NCBI GenBank assembly: GCA_022009815.1
Contig: CP091725.1
Coordinates: 2,108,001 to 2,172,000, forward strand
From: Bacteroidales bacterium
Lineage (GTDB): Bacteria > Bacteroidota > Bacteroidia > Bacteroidales > Muribaculaceae
DNA: 64,000 nt
Direction of reading: 5' to 3'
The position numbers and the translations under genes were made by a program. The notes below the pieces were generated by a model. The model ran no database searches and was not told the origin of the DNA. It saw only the letters and a program-made list of their open reading frames with translations. Positions 1 through 9,692 of this stretch are shown here, one piece after another; position 1 is the stretch's first letter; every line of letters starts with the position of its first letter.

Positions 1-888
1 CTGCAGGTGTGGGACACCGCCCGTAATAATTTCGAGGCTTTGAAGAATGTCAAGGTCAAGGAATTCAACGTAGACGGCGCCACAATCAAGGTGCAGTTCA
101 ATCCCGGACGCATTGTCTCGTCGGCAGCCAAAGTCGATGCCAAATCGCTAAAAGAACGCAAATGCTTCCTCTGCGCAGCCAATCGTCCGGCTGTGCAGGA
201 GGGCATTGCCTGGGGCGATGACTACACAATACTCATCAATCCGTTCCCGATATTTCCCCGCCATCTCACGATTCCGTGCAACGAGCACGTAGACCAACTT
301 ATCAGCGGCCGCATCGCCGACATGATGAGCCTGTCGCGCGACTTGGAGGGATTCACGCTGTTTTACAACGGGCCTAAATGCGGCGCGTCGGCACCTGACC
401 ACATGCACTTCCAGGCGGGCAACCGCGGCTTTATGCCGATGGAAGACCAGGTGGCATCGGCAGAGCGCGACATCATCGTCAGCGGCGGCAGCGTAGAGCT
501 GTCGATTGTAAAGGGATTGTCGCATCCGTGTTTCTGCATCCGCACGTCGGCAGTCGGCAAGGGCGAGAAGATGTTTGACCTTGTCTACAATGCGCTGACC
601 ATACCGGAAGGCGAGCCAGAGCCAATGCTCAACGTGCTGTGCTGGTATGAAGAAGGCTTGTGGACCATCCTCGTGTTCCCGCGCAAGAAACACCGTCCGT
701 CGTGCTACGCAGCCGAGGGCGACGCCAACATCCTTATCAGCCCCGCGTCGGTAGATATGGGAGGCGTGTTTATCACCCCGTTGGAGAAAGACTTCGAGAA
801 GATCACCGCAGCCGACATCAAGACAATCTTTGACGAGTGCTGCCTCAGCGAAGCCGAATTATTGGAAATAGCCCATAAACTTAAATAA
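1..888 (+). CDS. DUF4922 family protein, HIT/GalT-like fold (5' end outside window)
   Basis: No true start is visible: the frame is open to the first base and the GTG at 7 is mid-sequence, so the N-terminus lies upstream. Visible features are a CxxC pair (CFLC, about residue 50), an aromatic/proline-rich block (NPFPIFPRHLTIP) and an HMHFQ motif near residue 133, which recall histidine-triad/GalT-type nucleotidyl transferases. I recognise the family as Bacteroidetes DUF4922, and the enzymatic role is unproven. It sits 12 bp before the SpoIID-like gene and heads the peptidoglycan-salvage run, so a role with nucleotide-sugars or sugar phosphates is a reasonable inference only. Confidence 0.7.
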   Translation: MQVWDTARNNFEALKNVKVKEFNVDGATIKVQFNPGRIVSSAAKVDAKSLKERKCFLCAANRPAVQEGIAWGDDYTILINPFPIFPRHLTIPCNEHVDQLISGRIADMMSLSRDLEGFTLFYNGPKCGASAPDHMHFQAGNRGFMPMEDQVASAERDIIVSGGSVELSIVKGLSHPCFCIRTSAVGKGEKMFDLVYNALTIPEGEPEPMLNVLCWYEEGLWTILVFPRKKHRPSCYAAEGDANILISPASVDMGGVFITPLEKDFEKITAADIKTIFDECCLSEAELLEIAHKLK

Positions 889-900
889 AACCAGACCATT

Positions 901-2187
901 ATGTCACAGCCACAAGTGAAAGTGGGCATTATGAGCAGCCCCGCGATACGGTTTGTCTTCCCGACGGCCTACAGCTTCGGCGGTCAAACCGTGGAAGGCG
1001 CTCAGGAAGCCACCCTCAGCAATGGAAAAGTGCTGTGGGGCGGCGCGCTTTACGACAGCGTGGAGTTTACGCCCTGCGATGCCGAGAACGGCAGTTTTGA
1101 ACTTATCGACGTGACCATCGGCGTCAATTTCCACTGGGAGCGCAAGGAGAACCAGTCGTTTCGCGGCTCTCTGCGCATCATCGTGGAAGGCGACAAGCTG
1201 ACGGCCGTCAACATCCTTCCCATCGAGGAATATCTGCTCAGCGTCATTTCGTCGGAAATGAGCGCTACCGCCTCTCTTGAACTGCTGAAAGCGCATGCCG
1301 TGATTTCCCGCAGCTGGCTCTTGGCACAGATAGAGAAAAACAAGCAGCTTGCAGCCGAAGCGACGCCCTACAATCCGTGCACACGCACAGAAGGAGAGCT
1401 GGTGCGTTGGTACGACCGCGAGGACCACGTTAATTTCGACGTCTGCGCCGACGACCATTGCCAACGTTACCAGGGCATCACCCGCGAGTCGACAGCCACC
1501 GTGCGCGACGCTATCAAAGCAACGTGGGGACAGGTGCTCACCTACGACGGCACGCTCTGCGATGCCCGCTTCTCGAAGTCGTGCGGCGGAGTGTTTGAGC
1601 AGTTTGAAAACTGCTGGGAGCCAAAGCACTATCACTATCTTGTGGCACGGTTGGACAACGCCAACGCAATGGACTATCCCGACCTTACGGTCGAGGAAAA
1701 TGCCCGAGAGTGGATACTCTCGTCGCCAGCCGCATTCTGCAACACCACCGACAAGCATATCCTCTCGCAGGTGCTCAACAGCTACGACCAGGAGACCACC
1801 GACTTCTACCGATGGACGGTGGAGTATGACCAAGCCGAGCTGTCGCGTCTTGTGCGCGAGCGCAGCGGCGAGGACTATGGCGACATCGTCGACCTGATAC
1901 CCGTGGCGCGTGGCACGTCGGGCCGTCTTTACCGCTTGAAGATTGTCGGCACCAAGAAGACCTGCATCATCGGCAAGGAACTCGAAATACGCCGCACGCT
2001 GTCGCCGTCGCACCTCTACAGCTCCGCTTTTGTAGTGGAGAAGCAAGGCGAGCGCGACGGGCTGCCCGAACGCTTCGTGCTTAAAGGCGCGGGCTGGGGA
2101 CATGGTGTCGGACTCTGCCAGATCGGAGCAGCCGTGATGGGCGAGAAAGGCTATGACTATAAACAAATCCTTCTGCACTATTTATAG
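901..2187 (+). CDS. SpoIID/LytB domain protein
   Basis: A 428-residue protein with the SpoIID (amidase enhancer/lytic transglycosylase) fold. Hallmarks are the VISSEM segment, whose Glu matches the catalytic Glu of SpoIID, followed by the HAVISRSW motif (about residues 115-140), the SKSCGG stretch near 225 and the C-terminal GAGWGHGVGLCQIGA signature. The family cleaves or enhances cleavage of glycan strands lacking stem peptides. No signal peptide is evident at the chosen ATG, which is unusual for an enzyme acting on the wall. Either the protein works on recovered fragments or it is exported another way. It lies between the DUF4922 gene and the AmpG-like permease, in keeping with peptidoglycan salvage. 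Confidence 0.85.
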   Translation: MSQPQVKVGIMSSPAIRFVFPTAYSFGGQTVEGAQEATLSNGKVLWGGALYDSVEFTPCDAENGSFELIDVTIGVNFHWERKENQSFRGSLRIIVEGDKLTAVNILPIEEYLLSVISSEMSATASLELLKAHAVISRSWLLAQIEKNKQLAAEATPYNPCTRTEGELVRWYDREDHVNFDVCADDHCQRYQGITRESTATVRDAIKATWGQVLTYDGTLCDARFSKSCGGVFEQFENCWEPKHYHYLVARLDNANAMDYPDLTVEENAREWILSSPAAFCNTTDKHILSQVLNSYDQETTDFYRWTVEYDQAELSRLVRERSGEDYGDIVDLIPVARGTSGRLYRLKIVGTKKTCIIGKELEIRRTLSPSHLYSSAFVVEKQGERDGLPERFVLKGAGWGHGVGLCQIGAAVMGEKGYDYKQILLHYL

Positions 2188-2222
2188 ATGCGGAAATAAC
2201 AAAACAATATTAAACTCCTGAT

Positions 2223-3551
2223 ATGAAAACTTCAAACAAGACAATATCTCCATGGTTTTGGGTTCCGACCCTGTATTTTGCAGAGGGCGTGCCTTATTTC
2301 GTGGTCAACAACATTTCCGTCATGATGTTCACCAAGATGGGTGTTCCTAATGGCGACATGGCATTTTTCACAACATTGCTTTATTTCCCATGGTTCCTCA
2401 AAGGCTTGTGGGGTCCGCTCGTCGATGTCGTAAAGACCAAGCGTTGGTGGATTCTCTCCATGCAGGTTTTGATGACGGCGCTGATGATTCTGCTCACTGT
2501 CACATTGCCAAAGCCCGACGTTGCGACTATCGCCTCCGGACAGACCCCAATCAGCATGTTTACCATCACGCTGATTCTGTTTATCATCGCGGCTTTTGCC
2601 TCTGCCACCCACGACATCGCCGCCGACGGCTACTATATGCTCGCCCACAGTCCGAGCAGCCAGGCAGCCTTCATCGGAGTGCGCAGCACGTTCTACCGCA
2701 TCGCATCCGTATTCGGACAGGGCGTGCTTGTCTACATTGCCGGCTTGATTGAAACCTCGACAGGCGACATACCATGGTCATGGCAGGTTACACTCGGAGT
2801 CAGTGCCGTAGTGTTCTTCCTTGTGACTATGTATCATACGTTTATCCTTCCTCGTTCGGCCGACGACCGTCCACGTGTCTCAGCCGATACAGAAGGCAAC
2901 GGTACATCAGGGCTTGCAGAGTTTGCAAACTCATTTGTTTCTTTCGTCAAGAAGCCAGGTTTCCTTCTCGCAGTTGCGTTTATGCTTCTCTACCGCTTGC
3001 CGGAGGGATTCTTGATTAAGTTGTGCCAGCCGTTCCTCGTGCATTCAACAGCTGAGGGAGGTCTTGGCTTGACCACAGAGCTTGTGGGTCTTGTCTATGG
3101 CACATTCGGTGTCATCGCACTGCTTGCCGGCGGTATTGTCGGCGGCGTGTTTGCCTCGAAGGTGGGTCTGAAAAAAGCCCTTTGGCCTATGGCAGCCTGC
3201 ATGACACTGCCATGCCTCACATTCGTTTATCTCGCCATCGCACAGCCGTCTGACCCAATCGTGATCAGTGTGGCAGTCTGCATCGAGCAGTTTGGCTACG
3301 GCTTCGGTTTCACGGCCTATATGCTCTATATGATGTACTTCTCGGAAGGCGAGTTCAAGACATCGCACTATGCCATCTGCACGGCGTTCATGGCGTTGAG
3401 CATGATGTTGCCAGGTTTCGTGGCAGGTTATATTCAGGAGGCAATCGGTTATGTCAACTTCTTCTGGATGGTGATGGCATGCTGCATCGCGACTCTGATA
3501 GTCACTTATCTTGTTGACCGCAAGATTGACCCTAATTACGGTAAGAAATAA
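2223..3551 (+). CDS. AmpG-like MFS permease (muropeptide/MurNAc uptake)
   Basis: A 442-residue major facilitator with about 12 hydrophobic segments and the N-terminal FAEGVPYFVVNN and LKGLWGPLVD blocks typical of AmpG-type transporters (LYFPWxLKxLWxPxVD). AmpG proteins import anhydro-muropeptides, and Tannerella has a transporter (MurT) next to its MurNAc kinase and etherase genes. Here it directly precedes NamZ (15 bp gap) with MurK and MurQ further on, so the likely cargo is MurNAc or a muropeptide. Transport specificity cannot be read from sequence. The gene shows no frameshift. Confidence 0.8.
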   Translation: MKTSNKTISPWFWVPTLYFAEGVPYFVVNNISVMMFTKMGVPNGDMAFFTTLLYFPWFLKGLWGPLVDVVKTKRWWILSMQVLMTALMILLTVTLPKPDVATIASGQTPISMFTITLILFIIAAFASATHDIAADGYYMLAHSPSSQAAFIGVRSTFYRIASVFGQGVLVYIAGLIETSTGDIPWSWQVTLGVSAVVFFLVTMYHTFILPRSADDRPRVSADTEGNGTSGLAEFANSFVSFVKKPGFLLAVAFMLLYRLPEGFLIKLCQPFLVHSTAEGGLGLTTELVGLVYGTFGVIALLAGGIVGGVFASKVGLKKALWPMAACMTLPCLTFVYLAIAQPSDPIVISVAVCIEQFGYGFGFTAYMLYMMYFSEGEFKTSHYAICTAFMALSMMLPGFVAGYIQEAIGYVNFFWMVMACCIATLIVTYLVDRKIDPNYGKK

Positions 3552-3566
3552 TCAAGAAACAGAACA

Positions 3567-4800
3567 ATGAAAAAAACGATATTAACAATCGCTTTGTGTG
3601 TTGCAGCGGCGCTCGGCGCTGCTGCGGCGACGAAGCCGGGCGTGGAGGTGCTCCGCGACAATGATTTCAAGCAGCTTGCAGGCAAGCGTGTAGGTCTGAT
3701 AACCAATCCGACAGGCGTTGACAACAACTTGAAGTCGACCGTCGACATTCTTCATGAAGCCAAAGGCGTTGAGCTTGTGGCATTGTTTGGCCCTGAACAC
3801 GGAGTGCGCGGCAACGTGCATGCCGGCGACGAGTTTGGCAACACCACCGACCCAGCCACCGGTGTCAAGGTGTTTTCCATCTACGGTAAAACCAAGAAGC
3901 CGACCAAAGAGATGCTTTCCGGCATCGACGCCCTTGTCTACGACATTCAGGACATTGGCTGCCGCTCGTTTACGTTTGTCAGCACACTCGGTCTGGCTCT
4001 CGACGCCTGCGCAGAGAACGACATAGAGTTTGTTGTTCTCGACCGTCCGAATCCCCTCGGCGGCAACCGCGTTGAAGGCTGCTTGGTAGAGGATGGATTC
4101 TATTCGTTTGTCAGCCAGTTCAAGATACCATATCTTTATGGCATGACTCCGGGCGAGATGGCACGCTATCTCAATGGCGAGCGCGTGGCGCGCGGCGAGA
4201 AGGCAGCGAAACTCACAGTAGTGCCATTGAAGGGCTGGAAACGCTCGATGACATTCGACAAGACCGGAATGCCGTGGGTGTTGCCTTCACCGCATATCCC
4301 ACAGCCAGCCACTGCGTTCTACTATCCAGCAACCGGTATTCTCGGCGAGCTTTACTACGTTTCGATCGGCGTTGGCTACACCTTGCCGTTCCAGCTTATC
4401 TGCGCCGACTGGATTGACGCCGACAAGTTTGCAGAGCGCATGAACGCCCTCAATCTGCCGGGCACCAAGTTCCGCCCGATCCACGTGAAGCCGTTCTACG
4501 GAACAGGCAAGGGCGAGAACCTGCAGGGCGTGCAGTTCTATGTAGACGATGTGCCAGGCTCGAGCCTCACGCTCATCCAATTCTATGCGATGCAGGAGTT
4601 GGCGAAACTTTATCCAGAAACGCATATTCGACACAGCCACCGACAAGAGCCGTTTCGACATGTTCGACAAGGTGTGTGGCACAGACAAAATCCGCACACT
4701 CTTCTCCAAGAACTATCAGGTCAGCGATATGATTGACTATTGGAACAAAGACGCGGACGCTTTTAAAGAAAAAGCCAAGAAATATTATTTATATAAGTAA
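3567..4800 (+). CDS. namZ: NamZ exo-beta-N-acetylmuramidase (DUF1343), frameshifted near 4618
   Basis: Secreted DUF1343 protein with a signal peptide (MKKTILTIALCVAAALGAAAA). Conserved blocks are LITNPTGV, FGPEHGVRG, YDIQDIGCRSFTF and PSPHIPQPATAF. NamZ enzymes release single MurNAc residues from the non-reducing end of peptidoglycan fragments. The frame breaks at 4618-4620: codons up to LYPE are in one frame and RIFDTATDKSRFDMFDKVCG continues in another through the stop at 4800. Restoring two As (GAAACGC to GAAAAACGC) gives the expected PEKRIF junction, so this is probably an A-run contraction rather than true inactivation. The product would feed the AmpG-like permease upstream and MurK/MurQ downstream. 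Confidence 0.88.
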
Positions 4801-4803
4801 GCA

Positions 4804-7593
4804 ATGAAAGAAACCTATAAGTCGTATTTAAAAGAAATAAGCGCATTTATCCCACGCGAGCGCATCTACACAGACGAGATGCGCCGCCTGGCGTGGGGCA
4901 CCGATGCCAGCTTCTACCGCCTTGTGCCACAGATTGTGGTGCGCTCGAAGACGGAGGAGGAGGTGTCGCGTCTGCTTTCGGCAGCCCGCCGCCGTCGTTT
5001 GCCGGTGACGTTCCGTGCCGCCGGCACGAGTCTCAGCGGACAGTCGTTGAGCGACAGCATCCTCATCGTGGCAGGCAAAAATTGGGAAAATTATAAAGTT
5101 TCCGCCGATGCGGAAACCATCACGATGCAACCGGGCATCATCGGTGAGCGCGTAAATCAGCTTCTGAAACCCTTTGGACGCATCTTTACGCCCGACCCGG
5201 CTTCTAAGAATGCGGCTATGGTAGGTGGAATCGTTGTGAACAATGCATCGGGAATGAACTGCGGCACGCATGCCAACAGCGACCGACAGCTTGTGTCGGC
5301 GCGTATCATACTTCCCGACGGCACAATCCTCGACACCGGCGATGCCGAGAGCAAGGACGCTTTCCGCAAGTCGCATCCCGACTTTATCAGCGGCATTGAA
5401 GCCATCCGTGACGAGGTGAACGCCGACAAGGAACTTGCCGACCGCATCCGTTATAAATATTCAATCAAGAATGTGACGGGCTTGAACATCCTTCCGTTTG
5501 TGCTTTTCACAGACCCGTTCGACATCATCACCCACCTTATGGTAGGTTCGGAGGGAACACTCGGATTTCTTGCCGAGGTGACGATGAAGACCGGTCACCT
5601 CTATCCTCACAGTGCCAGCGCGATGCTCTATTTCAAGGACATCAAGGACGCCTGCCGTGCGGTTGTGGCAATGAAAAACGGACCGGTGTTCAGTGCCGAG
5701 ATGCTCGACAAGAAATCGCTGTCGAGTGTGAACGACACTACAGGGGAGGGCTTGACAGCCGTGCTTACGGAAACCAAAGCCGACACCAAGGAGGAACTTC
5801 AGGCAAACATCGACGCCATCAAGAAGATTCTTGAGCCGTTCGACCTGTTCAAGCCAGCATATTTCACCGACAAACCGGAGGAATATTCAAAATATTGGGC
5901 AATCCGTTCGGGAATCTTCCCGTCGGTTGGAGGTACGCGTCCGCTCGGCACGACGGTGCTTATCGAGGACGTTGCGTTCCACATCGAGAACCTTCCCGAG
6001 GCAACCGCCGACCTTGCCGACCTTCTTGAGAAATTCGGCTTCGACGATGCCTGCATCTACGGCCATGCCCTTGAAGGCAACTATCATTTTGTCATCTCGC
6101 AGTCGTTTGACACGAAAGAGAAGGTTGACCGCTACCGCACGCTGATGCAGGAGGTGGAGCATCTTGTCGTTGACAAATACGACGGCTCGCTGAAGGCGGA
6201 GCACGGCACCGGCCGCAACATGGCTCCGTTTGTCAAACTGGAGTGGGGTGAGAAGGCGTTCGACGTGATGAAGCGTGTGAAGGCGTTGTTTGACCCGGAA
6301 GGGCTGTTGAACCCAGGCGTCATTTTCAATGACGATCCGGAGTGCTACATAAAGAACATAAAGCCGCTGCCGCTGACAAATCCACGCGTGGACCGCTGTA
6401 TCGAGTGCGGCTTCTGCGAGCGCAACTGTCTGACGTGCGGCTTCACGTTGTCGTCGCGCCAGCGCATTGTCGTGCAGCGCGAAATCAGCCGCCTCCGAGC
6501 CGACGGCGACTCTACGGGCTGGCTTGCAGCATTGACCAAGCAGTTTAAATATCCGGGCATCCAGAGCTGTGCCGGCGACGGCCTCTGCTCTACGTCGTGC
6601 CCGATGCAGATAAACACAGGCGAGCTGATCCACGACCTGCGCGCGCAGGCATTGCCTAAGGGCAGCGCCGGCTACAAGGCTGGTGATTTCGCTGCCAACC
6701 ATCTGTCGGCCATCAAGTCGGCACTCCGTCCGGTGCTTTCCGCCGCCGGCGCCGCCCATGCCGTTATCGGCGACAAGGCAACCGATGCCGTTGGCCGCGG
6801 GCTGAGCAAGCTTGGCATGCCGATGTGGTCGTCGGCGTTTCCGCTGGCATACTATCCCCATGCGATAAAGACCCAGCCTTCGGAGTTGAAGGTGGTTTAT
6901 TTCCCGAGCTGCATCAACCAGACCATGGGCAAGAGCAAGGGACAGTCGACACCGCTCATCGACAAGATGGTGGCTCTGATGGAGAAAGCCGGCTATGAGG
7001 TCATATTCCCGAAGAATATGAAAAACCTTTGCTGCGGCACCATCTGGGAAAGCAAGGGCATGCCCGACATTGCCGACCGTAAGGCCAAGGAGCTTGACGA
7101 CGCCCTGTTTGAGGCATCCGACGGCGGACGCTATCCGGTGTTGTGCGACCAAAGTCCGTGTCTGCACCGCATGCGCAACACGATCAAGCGGGTGAAGCTA
7201 TATGAGCCGGTGGAGTTTATTTATGAGTATCTGGCGCCGCATCTGCGCTTTGTGCAGACCGACGAGCCAGTAGCACTGCATTTCACATGCTCTACGCGCC
7301 ACATGAAACTCAACGACATGTTTGTGGCGTTGGCAGGGATGTGCACAACGAAGGTTGTTGTTCCCGAGGAAGTGGGCTGCTGCGGCTTTGCCGGCGACAA
7401 AGGTTTTACCGACCCCGAAGTGAACCGCTACGCGCTTCGCAAACTGCGCGGCCAGCTTGAGGCGGCAGGCGTGAAACGCGGCTTCTCCAACAGCCGCACC
7501 TGTGAAATCGGACTGACGGTGAATGGCGGAGTGCCATATCAGTCGATAGCATATTTAGTAGACGAATGTACAATTAAAAATAACGATACGTAA
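4804..7593 (+). CDS. FAD-binding and (Fe-S)-binding oxidoreductase, D-lactate dehydrogenase type
   Basis: A 929-residue fusion. Residues about 40-180 form the FAD-binding_4 domain (FRAAGTSLSGQS, DPASKNAAMVGGIVVNNASG) and about 230-510 the FAD-linked oxidase C-terminal domain (GSEGTLGFLAEVTMK, AEHGTGRNMAPFV). Next comes a 4Fe-4S module (CIECGFCERNC; CAGDGLCSTSCP) and two CCG-type cysteine-rich repeats (FPSCINQTMG...LCCGTIW; FTCSTRHMK...GCCGFAGDKG). This is the GlcD/GlcF-like arrangement of membrane-linked 2-hydroxyacid dehydrogenases (Dld-II, YdiJ). It starts 3 bp after namZ and ends 2 bp before the NagX-like gene, so it is surely co-transcribed. MurQ releases D-lactate from MurNAc-6-P, making D-lactate the most economical substrate; D-2-hydroxyglutarate or glycolate are alternatives. 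Confidence 0.85.
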   Translation: MKETYKSYLKEISAFIPRERIYTDEMRRLAWGTDASFYRLVPQIVVRSKTEEEVSRLLSAARRRRLPVTFRAAGTSLSGQSLSDSILIVAGKNWENYKVSADAETITMQPGIIGERVNQLLKPFGRIFTPDPASKNAAMVGGIVVNNASGMNCGTHANSDRQLVSARIILPDGTILDTGDAESKDAFRKSHPDFISGIEAIRDEVNADKELADRIRYKYSIKNVTGLNILPFVLFTDPFDIITHLMVGSEGTLGFLAEVTMKTGHLYPHSASAMLYFKDIKDACRAVVAMKNGPVFSAEMLDKKSLSSVNDTTGEGLTAVLTETKADTKEELQANIDAIKKILEPFDLFKPAYFTDKPEEYSKYWAIRSGIFPSVGGTRPLGTTVLIEDVAFHIENLPEATADLADLLEKFGFDDACIYGHALEGNYHFVISQSFDTKEKVDRYRTLMQEVEHLVVDKYDGSLKAEHGTGRNMAPFVKLEWGEKAFDVMKRVKALFDPEGLLNPGVIFNDDPECYIKNIKPLPLTNPRVDRCIECGFCERNCLTCGFTLSSRQRIVVQREISRLRADGDSTGWLAALTKQFKYPGIQSCAGDGLCSTSCPMQINTGELIHDLRAQALPKGSAGYKAGDFAANHLSAIKSALRPVLSAAGAAHAVIGDKATDAVGRGLSKLGMPMWSSAFPLAYYPHAIKTQPSELKVVYFPSCINQTMGKSKGQSTPLIDKMVALMEKAGYEVIFPKNMKNLCCGTIWESKGMPDIADRKAKELDDALFEASDGGRYPVLCDQSPCLHRMRNTIKRVKLYEPVEFIYEYLAPHLRFVQTDEPVALHFTCSTRHMKLNDMFVALAGMCTTKVVVPEEVGCCGFAGDKGFTDPEVNRYALRKLRGQLEAAGVKRGFSNSRTCEIGLTVNGGVPYQSIAYLVDECTIKNNDT

Positions 7594-7595
7594 AA

Positions 7596-8834
7596 ATGGA
7601 ACAAGAAGTGGCTTTGAAAAAGCCGAAAAGCAGAATCCTCGCGCTCGACATCCTGCGAGGCATCACCGTGGCAGGGATGATTATGGTGAACAATCCCGGC
7701 TCGTGGGGTGCAATCTATACTCCGCTTGAGCATGCAAGTTGGTTGGGTCTGACTCCGACCGACCTTGTGTTCCCGTTCTTTATGTTCATCATGGGTATCT
7801 CCACCTATATTTCGATGCGTAAATATAAGTTCGAATATTCCCATGCCACGCTCGTGAAGATTGTGCGCCGCACCATCGTGATTTTCCTTATCGGTATGGC
7901 TATCGCATGGTTCAGCCGTTTGTGCTACGGCCTTTACCGCGCCGACTCCGCCTTGCCTCTCGGCCAGCGCATCCTCGATGCCGCCAACAGTTTCTCCACC
8001 TTGCGTATACTTGGCGTTATGCCGCGTCTGGCACTCTGCTACTGTGCCTGCGCCATTGTCGCCATAGCCGTGAAGCACAAGTTTATTCCGTGGATTATTG
8101 CCGGAATATTGGTGGTTTACGGAGCGTTGCTGCTCATGTTCAACGGACTTGATTTCTCGCTTGACAACATTGTCTATGTGATTGACCATGCCGTCATCGG
8201 CGACGCGCATCTCTACCGCGACACCGCCACAACGGTTTCCGACACCGTGAAGATGGGTTCTTCAGTCTCTCTCGAAATCTATGAGACCCGCACACTTCCG
8301 ATAGATCCGGAGGGTCTGCTCAGCACCCTTCCGTCGATAGCCCACGTGCTTATCGGCTTCTGCTGCGGATTTGTCATCGTAGAGGTGAAGGACAACCGCG
8401 AGCGTATGGAGAAATTCTTCCTTATCGGCACAATCCTTATGTTTGCCGGCTTCCTTTTCAGCTATGGAATGCCTATCAGCAAAAAACTCTGGACACCGAC
8501 GTTTGCCATCGTCACTTGCGGTCTGGCTGCAAGTTTGCTGGCACTTTTGATATGGATAATCGACGTGAAGGGTTACAAGCGCTGGACACAGTTTTTTGAG
8601 GCTTTCGGCGTCAACCCGTTGTTTATGTATGTGCTCGGCGGCGTGCTCGGCATTTTGTTCAACACCGTTCCGGTGTTCGGGTTGTCGATCCACAAATGGA
8701 TCTACGACGAGGCGCTCGTGCCGCTTGTCACCGACCGCACGTTCGCGTCGTTGCTCTACGCGTTGATATTCATCGGAATCAACTGGTCGATAGGATACGT
8801 TTTGTATAAAAAGAAAATATATATAAAAATTTAG
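7596..8834 (+). CDS. NagX-like membrane acyltransferase (HGSNAT/DUF5009 family)
   Basis: A 412-residue integral membrane protein with about 10-11 hydrophobic segments. The N-terminal LALDILRGITVAGMIMVNNPG and PTDLVFPFFMFIMGIS motifs are hallmarks of heparan-alpha-glucosaminide N-acetyltransferase homologues (NagX, YeiB-like). These proteins use acetyl-CoA to acetylate an amino sugar across the membrane. Within a MurNAc-salvage operon it may re-acetylate de-N-acetylated wall sugars. It lies 2 bp after the dehydrogenase gene and 2 bp before murK. Confidence 0.8.
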   Translation: MEQEVALKKPKSRILALDILRGITVAGMIMVNNPGSWGAIYTPLEHASWLGLTPTDLVFPFFMFIMGISTYISMRKYKFEYSHATLVKIVRRTIVIFLIGMAIAWFSRLCYGLYRADSALPLGQRILDAANSFSTLRILGVMPRLALCYCACAIVAIAVKHKFIPWIIAGILVVYGALLLMFNGLDFSLDNIVYVIDHAVIGDAHLYRDTATTVSDTVKMGSSVSLEIYETRTLPIDPEGLLSTLPSIAHVLIGFCCGFVIVEVKDNRERMEKFFLIGTILMFAGFLFSYGMPISKKLWTPTFAIVTCGLAASLLALLIWIIDVKGYKRWTQFFEAFGVNPLFMYVLGGVLGILFNTVPVFGLSIHKWIYDEALVPLVTDRTFASLLYALIFIGINWSIGYVLYKKKIYIKI

Positions 8835-8836
8835 AT

Positions 8837-9677
8837 ATGGTTTTAATTGCAGACTGTGGGTCAACCAAGATTGATTGGTGTGTCCTCAATGGAGACAAAC
8901 TTGAGAAACGCTTTTTTTCGACTGGAGTCAATGCGTTGCTGATGCCAGAGGAGAAAATCCGCGAGACATTTGAAAAAGAATTGGCACCGGAGGTTAAGGA
9001 TTTTTCAATTGACGAAGTGTATTATTATGGCGCTGGTTGCCTCTCGGATGAGATTTGCTCAAACGTAAGCCGCTCGATTGCCGCTTGTGTGCCGGGAGCA
9101 AAGACAATTTCCGTCAACAGCGACCTTCTTGCAGCCGCCCGCGCGCTTTGCGGCACCGAGCCAGGCATCGCCTGCATCCTCGGCACCGGTTCAAACTCGT
9201 GCTACTACGACGGCAAGGAAATCAAGGGCAACGTGTCGCCGCTCGGCTATATCCTCGGCGATGAGGGCAGCGGCGCCGTGCTTGGCAAGCTGCTTGTAGG
9301 CGATGTGCTTAAACCAGTTGCCTAAGGCATTGTGCGAGAAATTCCTCAAGGAGTACAACCTCGACCGTATGGCAATCATCCAAAAAGTGTATAAAGAGCC
9401 GGCAGCCAACCGCTTCCTCGCTTCTTTGTCGCCGTTCTTGATTCAAAACATCGAGGAGCCGGCAATACACCGCCTGGTGCTCAATGCGTTCAAGGCGTTC
9501 TTTGTGCGCAACATCGAGAACTATGAAGGCTACAAGCAACTGCCTGTAAGCTTCGTTGGTTCGGTGGCTCACTACTATCGCGACGTGCTTGGCGAGGCAG
9601 CCAAAGCGCTCGACATCACTATCGGAAACATTATCAAGAGCCCTATGGAAGGCTTGTTGAAATATCATTCAAAATAA
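8837..9677 (+). CDS. murK: MurNAc/GlcNAc kinase, BadF/BadG ATPase family (MurK-like), frameshifted near 9311
   Basis: The ASKHA-fold sugar kinase starts MVLIADCGSTKIDW (phosphate-1 loop) and has ILGTGSNSCYYDG (phosphate-2) and LGYILGDEGSGAVLGKLL, the GlcNAc/MurNAc kinase signature. The frame stops at 9325, but QLPKALCEKFLKEYN continues in another frame to 9677. Adding two As at 9311-9313 (CTTAAACCAG to CTTAAAAACCAG) restores LKNQLPKAL and a protein of about 280 residues, the usual size. The position directly before murQ matches the murK-murQ pairing known in Tannerella forsythia, so MurNAc is the likely substrate. GlcNAc kinase activity cannot be excluded. Confidence 0.85.
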
Positions 9678-9692
9678 ATTACAACAACTATT

